A stretch of 64,000 bases of DNA from Microcoleus sp. CAWBG506 (GCA_020883125.1 JAHREW010000030.1:1-64000); one strand, 5' to 3'. Shown: positions 16,968 through 26,134, counted from the stretch's first letter. Program-made: numbers and translations. The notes: generated by a model from the sequence alone, not told the origin.

Positions 16968-18551
16968 TCAAACTGCTGATTTTTTTTCAGGTGATAGCTT
17001 GATGTTTTCCGGCAAATGTGCATTAGCCATAGCCAACACAGGCTCATCACTGTGGTGTTCCTCATCGATCGGAATTTGGCAAGAAATCAGTTCGGTGACA
17101 ATGCGATCGCCCAAAGCATCTTCCCAATCCTGCAACTGTTCCCTTGCCTTAATCGGCGTATTAACCGCCACATCCACACCCATTTGCTGAAGGTTGAGAC
17201 TGTGGGCCTGCGATCGACGATTAACACACTCCACCAGCCAAACACTCAATCCGACAGCCGCCATCAAAGGCAAAACAATCCGGTAATCTCTAGTCAATTC
17301 AAACATCAACAGAATTGCTGTCAGCGGTGCTCTAGCACTACCGGCGAGCACCGCAGCCATTCCCACCATGGCATAGGCAGGAGGTCCAGCAACGCGATCG
17401 GCCAAGGCAGGCACCATCGTCAAAAAGATGCCATAAGCCGAACCCAGGGAAGCACCCAAAAACATCGCCGGAGCAAAAATGCCACCCACCAAACCGCTAC
17501 CCAAGCTAATTGCTGTCACCGCGAGTTTCACAAACAACAACAGTAGCAACAAAGGCAAAGAAAACTCAACATCTTGAAGCATGGCTTGGACTGTTTCATA
17601 ACCAACCCCCAAAACTTGAGGTAGCACCAAAGCTACTAAACCGACGCAAGCACCACCGATAATGGGGTGTACAGGCCGCGGTAGTCGTCCCAGCCAAGCA
17701 AATCCTCGGACTTTTCCTTGAAAACAGCGTTCTGCCAGTTGAATTGCCTCAGTATAAGCTAGGGAAACTAGGCTAGCCAAAAGCCCCAATCCCATATAAA
17801 AAGGCAATTCTAAGGGACTACGCACATCGTAGATTGGTAATGCAAAAGCTGGCTGAGATCCCAAACAAATTTGAGCTAGAAGTGCCGAAACTACCGCTGC
17901 TAGCAAAACAACACTCACTGAGGAAGTGGCAAAAGTGCTACCGAGCACAACTTCCAAGGCAAAGAATACTCCAGCGATGGGAGCATTGAAGCCGGCAGAT
18001 AAACCGGCGGCGGCGCCAGCACCGAGGAGCAAGCGCTGCCGTTCTGGAGAAAGTTGCAAAACTTGAGCCAGCAGCATTCCAAAGTTCGCACCGATTTCGA
18101 CGCTGGGGGCTTCTGGGCCAAGGGATGCGCCGGTGCCTAGGGAAACGGAGGCCGCCACCATTTTAGTGATGGGTTTGAGGGGGGATAGTTCTTGCAAGCC
18201 ACGAGTGGCTGCGATTAGAGAAGACATATTGGGGCCAAAATCCCGAAACCGCCAGCGCATTAAGCCGATGACGACTCCGCCCAGGGTGGGAATGCAGGCT
18301 AGTGTCCAAGGCCCTGAAGAGGAAATTACCCCCATCAAGTTTTCCAGCATCAGGGTGTGGATCAGATGGATGAGATAGTGAAAAGTGATGACACCTGCAC
18401 CAGTGACTCCCCCGATGACTAGGGAGAGGATGAGTAGGAGGGTTTCGGGACTGGGGTGCAAGCGGTTGAATATCGGGCTCAGCAGGGAAGCATCGGGAGT
18501 TTTTGCGGTTGGGCCGGGCGGCTCCAAGTCTACAGGATGGAGGAGTCTCAT
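16968..18551 (-). CDS. ClC-family chloride channel/transporter
   Basis: 527 residues with the ClC fold. Selectivity regions are GPEAP (gating-Glu position kept), GAAAGLSAGFNAPIAGVFFALE and GGIFAPAMFLG. In the FALEVV motif the position equivalent to the internal proton Glu203 of E. coli ClC-ec1 is Val, as in ClC channels, so passive conduction rather than Cl-/H+ exchange is plausible. No CBS domains are present; a short polar C-terminus follows the last helix. It is separated from the Rpn array by only about 45 bp and may be functionally unrelated to it. Confidence 0.9.
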   Translation of the reverse strand: MRLLHPVDLEPPGPTAKTPDASLLSPIFNRLHPSPETLLLILSLVIGGVTGAGVITFHYLIHLIHTLMLENLMGVISSSGPWTLACIPTLGGVVIGLMRWRFRDFGPNMSSLIAATRGLQELSPLKPITKMVAASVSLGTGASLGPEAPSVEIGANFGMLLAQVLQLSPERQRLLLGAGAAAGLSAGFNAPIAGVFFALEVVLGSTFATSSVSVVLLAAVVSALLAQICLGSQPAFALPIYDVRSPLELPFYMGLGLLASLVSLAYTEAIQLAERCFQGKVRGFAWLGRLPRPVHPIIGGACVGLVALVLPQVLGVGYETVQAMLQDVEFSLPLLLLLLFVKLAVTAISLGSGLVGGIFAPAMFLGASLGSAYGIFLTMVPALADRVAGPPAYAMVGMAAVLAGSARAPLTAILLMFELTRDYRIVLPLMAAVGLSVWLVECVNRRSQAHSLNLQQMGVDVAVNTPIKAREQLQDWEDALGDRIVTELISCQIPIDEEHHSDEPVLAMANAHLPENIKLSPEKKSAV

Positions 18552-18811
18552 TTAGGGATTAATTCTTCTGTAAGAATTTAGATAAATATTACATTTTATT
18601 TCTTATTTTAATTTTGAGTGATTTTTGGGAATTTGCCAACTAAATTAAGAGTGATTTTAAAGAGGATTTTTTGTGGTGGTGACTTGGTGGGAAAGGGACT
18701 TAACAGAGTAGCTCCTAATTTGAGTGGGAGATTGTATGCCTCACTACATTTAATCTTTCAGGAATTGGGCAAAAAGGTGGCTTGAGTATATTTACGCATT
18801 TATACAGTTGT

Positions 18812-20242
18812 TTAGATTGGTTGTTGAGTTGGCGGAATTCTTGGTTTCGGTTTGCCGATCGACATTAGCGGATCGCCCATAGTTGTAATTTTCCAGGGAG
18901 CCGATTGTAACTGCCGCGCTGCGATTAAAAATGGAGCCGATCGCAAAAGTCGCTCCACGATTAATTTCGGCGGAATAAATGCCGATAACAAAGGTTCATT
19001 AACACTACCTACATAGGCATAGGCTCCACTTTCTAACCACCGTCCAGCAACGGTATTTTTATCATCTGGTGCTGCGGCAGACCAACTGTGTATCATGTGC
19101 ACCACTGCGGGAAATTTGAGTTGTGGGATGTCTTTTACTAAAGCATCGCCGTTGCCAACTTGGAATGAATTTGGATAGCCTTTGGAATTCATCAAAATCA
19201 AGTCAAATTCCCAGGGTTTTGATGCTAAAGTTCGCCATTTGTTGAGGCTAGCTTCGGGTTTTTTAACTAATTCTACTTCTAAATCTAGTGTTTTTAATCC
19301 GGTAGCTGCTGAGTTCATTTCATATTTTGCCCAACTTCCTTCCTGGGGGTAACTATCATAAAGCAGGGCTGTTTGAACATCTAGAAATATGGAACACATG
19401 ACTTGATAAATCGATCGCACTGAGGCACCGTAAATCCAGCCGGCGACAGCCCAGCGATCGCTGTTGGGGTGACGCCCCAAACCGTCAGTAACGGCTAATT
19501 GTTCGTCTGGTTGGTCTGGGGATTGATATTTGACTGCTAATTGGCGTACCATGGTTAAAGTGTCGATCGCATCGCCGAGTTGAGCATAAACATATCCAGT
19601 AGATTCGACTGCTGTGGTAACTGCGGTTTGCAGAGTTTGCCACTGTTGCTGATTGAGAGTATCATTAGGCTTTCCGAAATTACCTTCTAAAAATACTAAA
19701 GGTTGACCGCGGGCGGCGGCTAAGGCGACTGCTGCTGTCCTTGCTGGGTCATTTTCAGATGTGATTACTACTCCTGGCGGTTCCCACCCCAACTCCATCC
19801 ATTTGGCTTTTAAAGTTTGAGAATCTGTGCAATTCCAGGCTGCTGCTGATGCCTTCAGCATCAATTGTTGAAGTTTTTGAGTTTTTGGCAGTTGCTGTTT
19901 GATGCTGGGTAAGCGGACTATTTCATCGGCTTGGAAGCGATGGAGAAACATGGGCGTATATTTGTTATCTTCGATCAGAATTGGCCAATGTCCTTTGAGG
20001 TTCCATTTTTGGATGGCTGCTAAGAATGTGGCTTCGTCTGGTACTAAAACTATGCGGTTAACAATGGGTATGTTGTCGCGAAGGATGTTGACTCGGAGGC
20101 CTGTTTGAACTGGCCAGGGTTCTTGTGTTGCCGATGGGGGCAGTTCAAAGGGTTTTTTGAGGGAGCTACAAGCCGTTAATGTATGTGATAAGCATAGCAA
20201 TAGTGCGATCGCCAGTGATTGAAATTTTAACGGTTTTTTCAT
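18812..20242 (-). CDS. Conserved lipoprotein of unknown function
   Basis: 476 residues. A lipoprotein signal peptide ends in SHTLTACSS, with lipidation expected on the Cys at about residue 25. The mature part looks like an alternating alpha/beta soluble domain, with VLVPDEATFLAAIQKW and RTAAVALAAARGQPLVFLEG. I recognise no catalytic motif. The C-terminal GDPLMSIGKPKPRIPP resembles the end of Gingipain/C25-like secreted domains, but no catalytic His/Cys pair is clear. It is predicted to be anchored in a membrane facing the periplasm. Confidence 0.7.
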   Translation of the reverse strand: MKKPLKFQSLAIALLLCLSHTLTACSSLKKPFELPPSATQEPWPVQTGLRVNILRDNIPIVNRIVLVPDEATFLAAIQKWNLKGHWPILIEDNKYTPMFLHRFQADEIVRLPSIKQQLPKTQKLQQLMLKASAAAWNCTDSQTLKAKWMELGWEPPGVVITSENDPARTAAVALAAARGQPLVFLEGNFGKPNDTLNQQQWQTLQTAVTTAVESTGYVYAQLGDAIDTLTMVRQLAVKYQSPDQPDEQLAVTDGLGRHPNSDRWAVAGWIYGASVRSIYQVMCSIFLDVQTALLYDSYPQEGSWAKYEMNSAATGLKTLDLEVELVKKPEASLNKWRTLASKPWEFDLILMNSKGYPNSFQVGNGDALVKDIPQLKFPAVVHMIHSWSAAAPDDKNTVAGRWLESGAYAYVGSVNEPLLSAFIPPKLIVERLLRSAPFLIAARQLQSAPWKITTMGDPLMSIGKPKPRIPPTQQPI

Positions 20243-20621
20243 AAAAAATAAATCAGTAGTCAGCAGTCATGAGTGATATCAATTCCGGTTGTATCGTCAG
20301 GTGATTTAACCGCGAAGGCGCTAAGGACGCGAAGTTCGAGAAGAGAGAGTTTAATACAGGACGATGAAGAGAGGATTTTAGATCAGCGTAAGAAGGAAGA
20401 GTAAAGAAGAAAATGAACTGGGGTGCATCTGTGTTTTGCAAATATATTCGTAGGGCGAAGCATGACCGCAGACAATTTATTAGTGATAACCTGAGATTTA
20501 CAGCGGTCATGCTTCGTAGGGGCGAAATCGGGATGCTCCCATGAACTGTAGGTTAGGTAGAGTAAATTAAAACCTAACCTACAGTGAAAATTTAACCTTC
20601 ATCAGTCAAAAGTCTACTGAT
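20243..20621. other. 379-bp intergenic region with a 121-bp inverted-repeat element
   Basis: No gene is supported. Apart from the element at 20421-20540 there is a short relic gatatcaattccggttgtatc near 20274, which resembles the tail of another repeat family, and a short palindrome-like aggttaggtagagtaaattaaaacctaacct at about 20550-20580. Confidence 0.6.
20421..20540. repeat. 121-bp-class inverted-repeat element, copy 1
   Basis: Outer boundaries gggtgcatct and ggatgctccc flank arms gggcgaagcatgaccgc and gcggtcatgcttcg, with a 31-nt loop beginning agacaatttattagtg. A second copy at 24772-24892 has its flanks reversed but its loop in the same window orientation. Non-coding, MITE-like. Confidence 0.85.
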
Positions 20622-21581
20622 TTATTCTTGCCAAGGACGAGTCATTAATTCTAGTTGGTTGACTTCATCTTGGCTCAAATTCCAGCCTAATGCACCGGCA
20701 TTTTCTGTGGCTTGTTTTCCGGTTTTTGCGCCGGGAATGGGGATGACTCCCTTTTGAGCGATGAGCCAGTTGAGGGCTACTTGGGCTGGGGTGCGATCGC
20801 GCTTTTTGCCCATTTTCCGCAGAGTGGACATCACTAATTCGATGTTTTTGAGGCCTGTTTTGCTGAAGCGCGAGTCAAATTTACGAGCACCGGTAGGTTG
20901 TTGTTCGGCACTATATTTACCTGTGAGCAATCCTTGGGCTAAGGGGCTATAAGCTAAAATTGTGACTCCTAATTCGCGGGCTGCGCTGACAATTCCTTGT
21001 TTTTCTACTTGTCGCGATAGCAAGGAGTAACGGACTTGATTTGTGGCTAAAGGAACGCCTCTATTTGCTAATATTTTGTGGGCTTCGCGCATCTGTTCTA
21101 CTGTGTAGTTGCTGACTCCGACTGCTTGGATTCTGCCTTGTTTGACTTCATCCGCTAAGGCGTTCATTAGGGTTTCTTGACTCAGTAAAAATGAGAATGG
21201 CCAGTGTACTTGGTAGAGGGCTATTTGTTCTACTTGCAAGCGTTTTAAGCTAGCACTCAAGGCTTCGGAAACAGATTTTCCGGTGATGCGCCAAGGTACG
21301 GGACCGAATTTTGTGGCTACTTGTACTGGTTGGCTGGTTTTTTTGATAAACTGCCCTAGTAATTCTTCAGACAAGCCGTTACCGTAGACTTCGGCGGTGT
21401 CGAAGAAGTTGACTCCGGCATCTAGGGATGTTTTGAATGCTGCTTCTACTTCTGCCGGGCCGTAGTTGCTGCCATAATTCCAGAATAGCTTATCCCCCCA
21501 AGCCCAAGTTCCGACGCAGAGGGGAATGACGGCGGGGCCGTTTTGTCCTAGGGTAATGGTTGTCACGGTTGGTAAATCCAC
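20622..21581 (-). CDS. Aldo/keto reductase
   Basis: NADPH-dependent oxidoreductase with the TIM-barrel AKR fold, 319 residues. The catalytic tetrad is visible: Asp61 and Tyr66 in FFDTAEVYG, Lys91 in ATKFG and His126 in YQVHWP. The cofactor region includes GVSNYTVEQM and the C-terminal IPIPGAKTGKQATEN. Substrate cannot be predicted. It is a monocistronic gene, divergent from the PucC-like transporter. Confidence 0.92.
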   Translation of the reverse strand: MDLPTVTTITLGQNGPAVIPLCVGTWAWGDKLFWNYGSNYGPAEVEAAFKTSLDAGVNFFDTAEVYGNGLSEELLGQFIKKTSQPVQVATKFGPVPWRITGKSVSEALSASLKRLQVEQIALYQVHWPFSFLLSQETLMNALADEVKQGRIQAVGVSNYTVEQMREAHKILANRGVPLATNQVRYSLLSRQVEKQGIVSAARELGVTILAYSPLAQGLLTGKYSAEQQPTGARKFDSRFSKTGLKNIELVMSTLRKMGKKRDRTPAQVALNWLIAQKGVIPIPGAKTGKQATENAGALGWNLSQDEVNQLELMTRPWQE

Positions 21582-21716
21582 AGTTATTGATTCTCTTTAT
21601 TTTTATATGAATTTATACGAATAATCCGATTTCAGCTTCTAGCCTGGGAAAGAATGGCGACGAGTTGCGATATCTCAGGTACGATCAATCCAAATGTTGT
21701 ATTTATTTGAATAGTT

Positions 21717-23150
21717 ATGTCGATCGACGGTTTACCAGATTCAAGATTAACAGATTCTGCCACTGTTGGGTTCAAAAGGGTTAACCTGCTTACTATGTTC
21801 CGCCTGGGCTTGTTTCAGATGGGCTTGGGTATGATGTCGATTTTGACCCTGGGGGTGCTCAATCGGGTGATGATTAAGGAGTTGGCGATTCCGGCTACTG
21901 TGGTGGCTGCTACTCTGGCTATGCACCAGTTTGTCGCCCCGGCTAGGGTGTGGTTTGGACAAATGTCTGATGCTAAGCCTTTGTTTGGCCATCACCGCAC
22001 TGGTTATGTGTGGCTGGGTGGGGTTTTGTTTGTGATTTCGGCTTTTTTGGCGGTGCAGGTGATGTGGCGCTTAGGCGATAGTTTGCAGGCTGTGGGATGG
22101 ACTACTCCTACCTATGGTTTGGTGGGTTTGTTGGGTTTGATTTTTGCCGTTTATGGTATTGCGATTTGTTCTAGTTCGACTCCTTTTGCTGCTTTGTTGG
22201 TGGATGTTTCGGATGAGGAAGATAGATCCAAGTTGGTTGGTGTTGTGTGGTCGATGTTGATGGTTGGTATTATTATTGGGGCGATTGTTAGCAGCGGTTT
22301 GCTTAAACAAATTGATGGGGATGTCCCACGGGAGGTTTTGCAGGCTTCGATTAATGGTTTGTTTGTGAAGGTGCCGGCGCTGGTTTTGTTTTTGGTGGGG
22401 GTTTCTACTTTTGGGGTTGAGAAAAAGTATTCGCGCTATGGATTGCGATCGTCGGCAGTTAATCGAGAAGATAAGATTACTCTGGGAAGTGCGCTGCGGA
22501 TTTTGACTGCTAGTCGCCAAACGGGTTTATTTTTTACTTTCCTGCTGATTATGACAATTTGTTTGTTTATGCAGGATGCGGTTTTGGAACCTTATGGCGG
22601 GGAAATTTTTAAGATGCCGATTTCGGAAACTACGCGGTTGAATGCTATTTATGGTACTGGTGTGCTTTTTGGTTTAAGCGCCACGGGTTTTTTAATTGTG
22701 CCACGAATTGGTAAGCAAAATACGATTAGGTTGGGCTGTTTGGCGGTGGCGGTTTGTTTTGGTTTAATTGTTTTATCGGGATTTACTGGTAATCCGATTT
22801 TGTTTAAGTTGGCTTTACTATTGTTTGGGCTGGCTTCGGGAGTTACGACGACGGGGGCTTTGAGTTTGATGTTGGATTTGACTGCGGCGGAAACTGCGGG
22901 GACTTTTATTGGGGCTTGGGGTTTGTCTCAGGCTATGGCGCGGGGTGTAGCGACGGTTAGCGGTGGTGCTATTTTGGATTTTGGCAGGAGTTTGTTTGGG
23001 GTGCCGATGCTGGCTTATGGGTTGGTGTTTATGGTGCCGGCGCTGGGTATGGTGGTGGCTGTTTGGCTGTTGGGAAGGGTTGATGTGCAGGAGTTTCAGG
23101 ATAATGCTAAAAGTGCGATCGCCACTATTCTCGAAAATGAACTAGACTAA
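21717..23150 (+). CDS. BCD-family (PucC-like) MFS transporter
   Basis: 477 residues with about 12 helices. The N-terminus (KRVNLLTMFRLGLFQMGLGM), RVWFGQMSDAKPLFGHHRTGYVWLG and the C-terminal half (GTGVLFGLSATGF, ASGVTTTGALSLMLDLT) match the bacteriochlorophyll delivery family that includes PucC and LhaA. Relatives in phototrophs act in assembly of pigment-protein complexes. Cyanobacterial members are thought to handle chlorophyll or related tetrapyrroles, but the substrate here is unknown. Confidence 0.88.
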   Translation: MSIDGLPDSRLTDSATVGFKRVNLLTMFRLGLFQMGLGMMSILTLGVLNRVMIKELAIPATVVAATLAMHQFVAPARVWFGQMSDAKPLFGHHRTGYVWLGGVLFVISAFLAVQVMWRLGDSLQAVGWTTPTYGLVGLLGLIFAVYGIAICSSSTPFAALLVDVSDEEDRSKLVGVVWSMLMVGIIIGAIVSSGLLKQIDGDVPREVLQASINGLFVKVPALVLFLVGVSTFGVEKKYSRYGLRSSAVNREDKITLGSALRILTASRQTGLFFTFLLIMTICLFMQDAVLEPYGGEIFKMPISETTRLNAIYGTGVLFGLSATGFLIVPRIGKQNTIRLGCLAVAVCFGLIVLSGFTGNPILFKLALLLFGLASGVTTTGALSLMLDLTAAETAGTFIGAWGLSQAMARGVATVSGGAILDFGRSLFGVPMLAYGLVFMVPALGMVVAVWLLGRVDVQEFQDNAKSAIATILENELD

Positions 23151-23171
23151 GGTTTGGCTGTTGGCAGTAGT

Positions 23172-23232
23172 AACAAATAACAAATCACCAATCACCAATC
23201 ACCAATCACCAATAACAAATAACCAATAACTA
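23172..23232. repeat. Heptanucleotide STRR (AATCACC/AATAACA)n
   Basis: Tandem heptamers aatcacc, then aataaca and aataacc, fill the gap up to the next start codon, leaving no room for a normal Shine-Dalgarno. Confidence 0.85.
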
Positions 23233-24069
23233 ATGAAAGATTTTTGGGATTCTATTTTAAGTTTTGCACAACATACTGTATATCGCGTTGGACAGCAGTT
23301 GTTACAAGATTTTGGTACGACGCAAGCCGATGAGAAGGATGACGGGAGTTTGGTGACGCAATCTGATAATTGGGCGGATGCGGAGATTAGAAGCGCGATC
23401 GCCTCTACTTTTCCCAGTCATGGTATCTTGAGCGAGGAGGGAGAACACGTTTTCCCTGATACTGAATGGTGTTGGATTGTTGACCCTGTAGATGCTACCA
23501 CTAATTTTGCTAGGGGAATTCCAATTTGGGGTATTTCTCTGGGTTTATTGTATCGCGGAACTCCGGTTTTTGGCTGCGTACATTTGCCACCATTGAGTCA
23601 AACTTTTCATGGTTTTTTTGCAGGAGATTTTGTCGAGAAAAATCTATTGACAGATATCCCACAAGGTGCTTTTTTAAATGGGAAGCCCATTCGTCCCACT
23701 GCGGATAAAATGAGTGGTAATCATTTGTTTAATTTGTGTTCCCGTAGTGTGGGAATTGGGCCTCATCTTCCCAGCAAAGTACGGATGTTGGGAATGGCTA
23801 CTTATAATTTTTTGACTGTGGCTTCGGGTGCGGTTTTGGGAGGTGTGGAAGCTACTCCGAAAATTTGGGATATTGCTGGGAGTTGGGTAATCGTTAAAGC
23901 TGCGGGTGCGGTTTGGCTACCGCTGGATTCCCAGGCAATTTTCCCCCTGGAAGTGGGGAAAAATTACGCTAGGGTTTCTTATCCGACTTTGGTGATGAAT
24001 CGGCAGGAGTTGGTGTCGATATTTTTGCCGTTTGTGGAGGCTTGGAAGCAGAAAAAATTGGGAAATTAA
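23233..24069 (+). CDS. Inositol monophosphatase-family phosphatase
   Basis: 278 residues. Metal-binding motifs of the family are SEEGEH (about residue 74), DPVDATTNF (variant of DPIDGTTNF) and WDIAGSWVIVKAAGAVW. Family members dephosphorylate inositol phosphates, PAP or sugar phosphates. The Gly-to-Ala change in the DPVDATTN loop is typical of some cyanobacterial members. It follows the PucC-like gene after an STRR tract and may share its transcript. Confidence 0.88.
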   Translation: MKDFWDSILSFAQHTVYRVGQQLLQDFGTTQADEKDDGSLVTQSDNWADAEIRSAIASTFPSHGILSEEGEHVFPDTEWCWIVDPVDATTNFARGIPIWGISLGLLYRGTPVFGCVHLPPLSQTFHGFFAGDFVEKNLLTDIPQGAFLNGKPIRPTADKMSGNHLFNLCSRSVGIGPHLPSKVRMLGMATYNFLTVASGAVLGGVEATPKIWDIAGSWVIVKAAGAVWLPLDSQAIFPLEVGKNYARVSYPTLVMNRQELVSIFLPFVEAWKQKKLGN

Positions 24070-24077
24070 ATACAGTT

Positions 24078-24659
24078 TTACGCGCTGAGTTTTGCCAATA
24101 TTCCAGCAAGTTTACCACCCAGATGTTGTACGGCTTCCTGTTGCTTGATATCTTTCAGGGTACCATCAGGATTGAATGCTTGAAAAGCTTGGGGAATTGC
24201 TTTTTGATCTGGAATCACCATGACGTTAATATTCTCCAAAAGCGATCGCAAATTAGCCAATCCCCGCATACCTCCTAAACCTCCGGGAGAAGCGCTCATA
24301 ATGGCTGCTACTTTATTGTTAAAAGCAGCCAGCCCTGCTTCTGAGGGTTGCGGGCGAGATGCCCAATCGATCGCATTTTTGAGCACTGCGGTAATGGAAC
24401 TGTTGTATTCTGGCGAAGCAATCAAAAGTCCTTGATGTGCTATCATCAATTCTTTGAATTTTAGAACATTTTCAGGAAGTCCTTCAGCGGCTTCTAAGTC
24501 TTCATCAAATAGGGGCATTGGGAAATCTCGCAAATCTATATAGGTGACTTCTGCCCCTACGTTTCTAGCCCCAGTCGCTGCTACTTTGACCAGCATTTTG
24601 TTATAAGATGCTGTCCGGGTACTTCCGGCAAATGCGAGAATTTTTGGTGGATTGCTCAC
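24078..24659 (-). CDS. NAD(P)H-dependent FMN reductase
   Basis: 193 residues with a flavodoxin-like fold. The FMN phosphate loop is AFAGSTRTASYN near the N-terminus, then ASPEYNSSITAVLKNAIDW and the SASPGGLGGMRG loop. Related enzymes (SsuE, ArsH, ChrR types) reduce FMN, quinones or metals. The ORF converges with the inositol phosphatase gene with only an 8-bp gap. Specific substrate unknown. Confidence 0.9.
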   Translation of the reverse strand: MSNPPKILAFAGSTRTASYNKMLVKVAATGARNVGAEVTYIDLRDFPMPLFDEDLEAAEGLPENVLKFKELMIAHQGLLIASPEYNSSITAVLKNAIDWASRPQPSEAGLAAFNNKVAAIMSASPGGLGGMRGLANLRSLLENINVMVIPDQKAIPQAFQAFNPDGTLKDIKQQEAVQHLGGKLAGILAKLSA

Positions 24660-24771
24660 GGGTAGTTCTTAATGGTTTAGTTGACTAAATTTAATTTTTG
24701 TGGCATGACTATATCATAATAAGGCGCTGGCTGTCTTATTCCTTAAGGTATATTTTACGACTCAATGGGAT

Positions 24772-24892
24772 GGGAGCATCCTGATTGTGTAAGGGCGAAG
24801 CATGACCGCAGACAATTTATTAGTGGTAAGCAGAGATTTACAGCGGTCATGCTTCGCCCCTACGAATATATTTGCCAAACACAGATGCACCC
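24772..24892. repeat. 121-bp-class inverted-repeat element, copy 2
   Basis: Boundaries gggagcatcc and cagatgcaccc enclose the same arms and loop as copy 1. Relative to copy 1 the outer sequences are in reverse-complement orientation while the loop keeps the same window orientation. Confidence 0.85.
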
Positions 24893-24914
24893 AATGCGAT
24901 CTATCTAATAATTT

Positions 24915-25042
24915 GATTAATAGCAAATAACAAATAACCAACAACAAATAACAAATAACAACTAACAACTAACAAATAACAACTAACAAATAACAACTAA
25001 CAAATAACAACTAACAAATAACAACTAACAACTAACAAATAA
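24915..25042. repeat. Long heptanucleotide STRR (AACAAAT/AACAACT)n
   Basis: Roughly eighteen consecutive heptamers alternating between aacaaat and aacaact. It is the longest STRR in the window and should vary in length between strains. Confidence 0.9.
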
Positions 25043-25045
25043 TAT

Positions 25046-25090
25046 AAAAAAAACCTGGCTGGTGTGACGGAGGAGTCTCCCACACCAGCC
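25046..25090 (-). terminator. Strong rho-independent terminator
   Basis: Read on the minus strand, GGCTGGTGTG pairs perfectly with CACACCAGCC, and an inner GGAG/CTCC stem closes on a 4-nt loop. AGG and eight T follow. It lies 230 bp downstream of the DUF2283 gene and would end that transcript or a small RNA from the gap. Confidence 0.75.
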
Positions 25091-25321
25091 GTGGGGTTTG
25101 TAGTAAAAATAACCGACCGATGACCGATAAGTAAAGTGTGCCTTGGTGAATGCAGTTTCTGCAATCTGCGATCGGGCTATTTAATTTTGTCCGATCGGGT
25201 GATGCGGTGTGTGGGAAATTGGTATAGTGTGAGGCGATCCCGTATAAATTACTTATTACTAAGTTTGGTTGAACAACCCATAATAATTAGAATTTTCTCA
25301 ACCTTCTAATTAACGAATTGG

Positions 25322-25549
25322 CTACTTATTTCCGCTGACTGTTAATAATCTCGCTTGCACAGATTCTAAAATTGAATCCCGAATAAAAGCACTAGCATTG
25401 ATAATCTCAATCCCTATTAATTCCCCTCCTTCATTGAGTTCTACCGTAATATTAGGGCTGATTTCAACACTTCCAGATTCCCGTTCATCAGAAAGAGTTA
25501 AATGAAGAATATCTTCTTTTTCAAAATACGCCATTTTTGGATTATTCAT
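25322..25549 (-). CDS. DUF2283-type small protein (putative antitoxin)
   Basis: 75 residues. The pattern YFEKEDILHLTLSD, VEISPNITVELNEGGELIGIEIINAS matches DUF2283, a compact beta-rich fold. The start overlaps the upstream gene by 8 nt (ATGAATAA). DUF2283 proteins are commonly paired with DUF4258-type proteins in cyanobacteria in the arrangement of a toxin-antitoxin module. I infer the function from that context. Confidence 0.75.
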   Translation of the reverse strand: MNNPKMAYFEKEDILHLTLSDERESGSVEISPNITVELNEGGELIGIEIINASAFIRDSILESVQARLLTVSGNK

Positions 25550-25817
25550 AAATTACTAATCTCCCAGTTGTTAAACGAAACTTTATTTGTTGACGAGTAG
25601 TTGTATGCACAGTGATCGGGGTAATATAATCTTCATTTATTTCATAAGGTATCATAACCAAGTCCTGATTATGTTTGCCCACCACAATTTGAGTTCCCGT
25701 TACTGTATCATCATACCTTTCTCCCGAAAATCTAATAATATTTTCCAAGATACTTAAGTCAAACCTCCTTAACTCAGCTCTATATTGCATATAGTCAGTC
25801 CAGATAATCTTAACCAT
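25542..25817 (-). CDS. DUF4258-like small protein (putative toxin)
   Basis: 91 residues. It has MQYRAELRRFDLSILENIIRFS, then GTQIVVGKHNQDLVMIPYEIN and a C-terminal strand pair (TVHTTTRQQIKFRLTTGRLVIYE). The size and the helix-then-beta layout fit DUF4258/RelE-like small toxins, but I see no diagnostic catalytic residue. Its coupling to the DUF2283 gene supports a two-gene module. Confidence 0.6.
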   Translation of the reverse strand: MVKIIWTDYMQYRAELRRFDLSILENIIRFSGERYDDTVTGTQIVVGKHNQDLVMIPYEINEDYITPITVHTTTRQQIKFRLTTGRLVIYE

Positions 25818-26134
25818 ACATCTAAATATAATTACATAACCGTTTTCTTTTCCCCTGCGAGGCTATTAACCTCCGCTTCCAGTTCCAGCTTCCTTTTAAT
25901 GGGTATTTATAAGCAGTGATGTATTCAGGTAGTTTCATGTCAAGGCGTAGCTAGTCTATAAATCTATGTTACCTTATTTACGATCGCGATCGCACCGACG
26001 ATCCGCGCAAACCCCAATATCAAATCTGTTAGCATCGGAATTGATACCACAGCCAGGACACGGCTTGGCCTTAGTCCCTACAATTAGTCGCAGTAGTCCA
26101 AGGGCACTGCCGTGTTCTCTATATTTGCTGAATT
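25818..26134. other. 317-bp intergenic region with a repeat relic
   Basis: No gene is seen. At 26018-26065 is a reverse-oriented copy of a composite repeat: atcaaatctgttagcatcgg, then aggacacggc. Tandem HIP1-like gatcgcgatcgc lies at 25982-25993. Confidence 0.6.

Larger units (their letters stand above)
24660..25321. other. 662-bp gene-free region of repeats plus a terminator
   Basis: It contains the second 121-bp inverted-repeat element, a long AACAAAT/AACAACT heptamer tract, a strong minus-strand terminator hairpin at 25046-25090, and about 230 bp of unremarkable sequence before the DUF2283 gene. No ORF is convincing. Confidence 0.7.

Noticed and set aside
17016-17546. 176-codon ORF antisense to the ClC gene
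   Set aside because: His/Gln/Ser-rich shadow with no recognisable domain; the ClC frame is certain.
22071-22520. 149-codon ORF antisense to the PucC-like gene
   Set aside because: Asn/Gln/His-rich composition typical of an antisense shadow of a membrane protein.
24915-25042. Possible iteron-type origin
   Set aside because: Plain heptamer STRR with no DnaA boxes, AT-rich melting region or replication gene nearby.
25046-25090. Yfr1-like small RNA
   Set aside because: ACTCCTCC...CACAC superficially recalls the Yfr1 core, but here it is buried in a stem of a terminator and does not match exactly.
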